DNA of 5,652 nucleotides from Thermoplasmatota archaeon (GTDB lineage: Archaea; Thermoplasmatota; Thermoplasmata; Methanomassiliicoccales; Methanomassiliicoccaceae), in contig JAKIXL010000098.1 of the NCBI GenBank assembly GCA_022709105.1, positions 1-5,652 on the forward strand, given 5' to 3'. The notes under the pieces are model-generated. The model made no database searches and was not told the DNA's origin. It worked only from the letters and a program-made list of their open reading frames with translations. Positions 4,585 through 5,652 of the stretch are shown piece by piece. Position 1 is the first letter of the stretch; each line of letters opens with the position of its first letter. Both the position numbers and the translations under genes were made by a program.

Positions 4585-5652
4585 TCCCAGGAAGTACAGC
4601 GCCGACGGGACCAGGAGACACCCGACCAGGTGCACCCTGCCCACGCCGAGGCGGGGCGGGAGGGTGCCAAGGAAGGTCGCGATGGCGAGGACCAGCAGCC
4701 CGGGCAGGCCGCAGAACGCGAACACCAGGGCGACGATCAGGACGAGGATCGCACGGTTGAGGAGGCGCAGGTCCGCGCCGGCGGCCTGGCGGGCGAACCT
4801 GGCGCCGAGCGCGATGGTCAGATGATAGGACACGACCGCGGACACGAGGACCGATACCAGGAGAAGAGGGAACCATGGAGAGGGGGGAGCGATGAGCTCC
4901 GCGCCGCTCCGCCCCAGGACGTCCTTCGCCGCTAGCATGGCGCCGGAGCGGCCCTTGAACGCCAGCGCTAGGGCCAGCAGGCCGAGCACGGTGGACGATG
5001 TGCCGACCGCCGACACCATGGTCAGGTAGCTCCTGGTAGCCCGCTCATCGCTGCCCCTCCGCCGGTCGAGGGCCGAGGCGATGATGACCCCGGTGGTCGA
5101 CGAGATGCCGGGGAACCAGCCTACCAGCGCACCGGAGAGCGCCCCCCGGATGCCGGACCCCAGGTCGTTGTCGCCGCTGATCTCGCGGTCCTGCGGCGGT
5201 ATCGAAGAGCTGTGGAGGGAGGCGATGATCGACGGCAGTCCGAACAGGCCGGTGAGCAGCGGGAAGAGTATGCTCTGGTCCATGCCCACGAAGAGGTCCG
5301 AGAGCGGCAATCGAGCCTCGGTGCAGATGATGCCCAGCGTGCCGGACAGCAGCAGCAGGATGATTGCCAGCGCTCTCTCCCGGCGCGCTGATCGCCGGAC
5401 GGACCACCGGCCGCACACCGTAACCTGACCTTGAAGACGGCGCGCCCCCCTCAGCCTCCATCGGCCATGCTGGGTGCGAAGGTGCCGGGCCCCGAGCGCG
5501 CCTGTCTCCACCGTCCCGGAGAGCGCTGCCGGAGCGTGGTCCACCGGGACCGGCCGGACCAGGCTCACCATCGGCCCGATGGGGGAGGACGATGCGACGA
5601 TTATGCTGGCCTCCAGCCGCCGCCCCCGCTCGGACAGCACCAAGGCCGCCAG
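4555..5652 (-). CDS. TctA-like multispanning permease, archaeal COG1784 type (N-terminus off the right edge)
   Basis: The minus-strand frame is open from the window edge to a TGA at 4555-4557, giving about 365 residues of the C-terminal part. A TTG at 5643 is in frame, but the true start is probably outside. Counting from that TTG, hydrophobic segments lie near residues 91-107, 125-142, 165-190, 207-229, 256-280, 297-325 and 336-356. LFGLPS (133-138), SSIPPQ (146-151), GWFPGIS (175-181) and KGRSGAML (230-237) match conserved loops of archaeal proteins related to the TctA subunit of tripartite tricarboxylate transporters. In bacteria TctA carries citrate-like acids with TctB and a binding protein; none of these partners is seen here, and the substrate of the archaeal form is unknown. 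Residues 45-90 are arginine-rich and poorly hydrophobic where the family should have membrane segments, so a frameshift or local decay is possible. It is convergent with the polymerase gene. Confidence 0.8.
   Translation of the reverse strand: MAALVLSERGRRLEASIIVASSSPIGPMVSLVRPVPVDHAPAALSGTVETGALGARHLRTQHGRWRLRGARRLQGQVTVCGRWSVRRSARRERALAIILLLLSGTLGIICTEARLPLSDLFVGMDQSILFPLLTGLFGLPSIIASLHSSSIPPQDREISGDNDLGSGIRGALSGALVGWFPGISSTTGVIIASALDRRRGSDERATRSYLTMVSAVGTSSTVLGLLALALAFKGRSGAMLAAKDVLGRSGAELIAPPSPWFPLLLVSVLVSAVVSYHLTIALGARFARQAAGADLRLLNRAILVLIVALVFAFCGLPGLLVLAIATFLGTLPPRLGVGRVHLVGCLLVPSALYFLGLKAALLSML

Overview
The window most likely comes from a GC-rich euryarchaeon. The archaeal signs are a PolB2-type family B DNA polymerase paired with a RadA/RadB-like ATPase homologue, a TctA-like permease of the archaeal type, an RNA-processing-type metallo-beta-lactamase, and TATA-like rather than sigma-70 promoters. 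A relative of Methanomassiliicoccales/Thermoplasmata fits best, but this is inference from protein style, not proof.

Layout from left to right. (1) Positions 1-327, minus strand: the N-terminal 109 residues of a metallo-beta-lactamase fold protein of the RNA-processing exonuclease type, running off the left edge and lacking the usual HxH metal ligands. (2) Positions 530-715, minus strand: a 61-residue, ten-cysteine, desulforedoxin-like protein. (3) Positions 716-1422: no intact gene. Positions 866-1176 hold a decayed C-terminal piece of an IS21-type (IstA) transposase, followed by an AT-rich stretch with TATA-like sequences. (4) Positions 1423-4584, plus strand: a tight three-gene operon encoding a RecA/RadA-like protein without a P-loop, a 79-residue conserved-looking partner, and a 730-residue family B DNA polymerase. 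The first two genes are 1 nt apart and the last two overlap as ATGA. (5) Positions 4555-5652, minus strand: a multi-membrane-segment permease of the TctA/COG1784 type, convergent with the polymerase gene, overlapping it by 30 nt and running off the right edge.

The operon is the main point of interest. The polymerase keeps the two essential catalytic aspartates, the steric-gate tyrosine and the motif B lysine. It has HGIVDS in place of the canonical YGDTDS, an altered motif B, and no recognisable proofreading acids. Together with a degenerate RecA-like ATPase and a small partner, this looks like the archaeal PolB2/Dpo2 gene set and is analogous in composition to the bacterial ImuA-ImuB-DnaE2 mutasome. 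The likely role is low-fidelity or translesion synthesis during DNA damage tolerance, not chromosomal replication. Neither the role nor any damage regulation is shown by the sequence alone.
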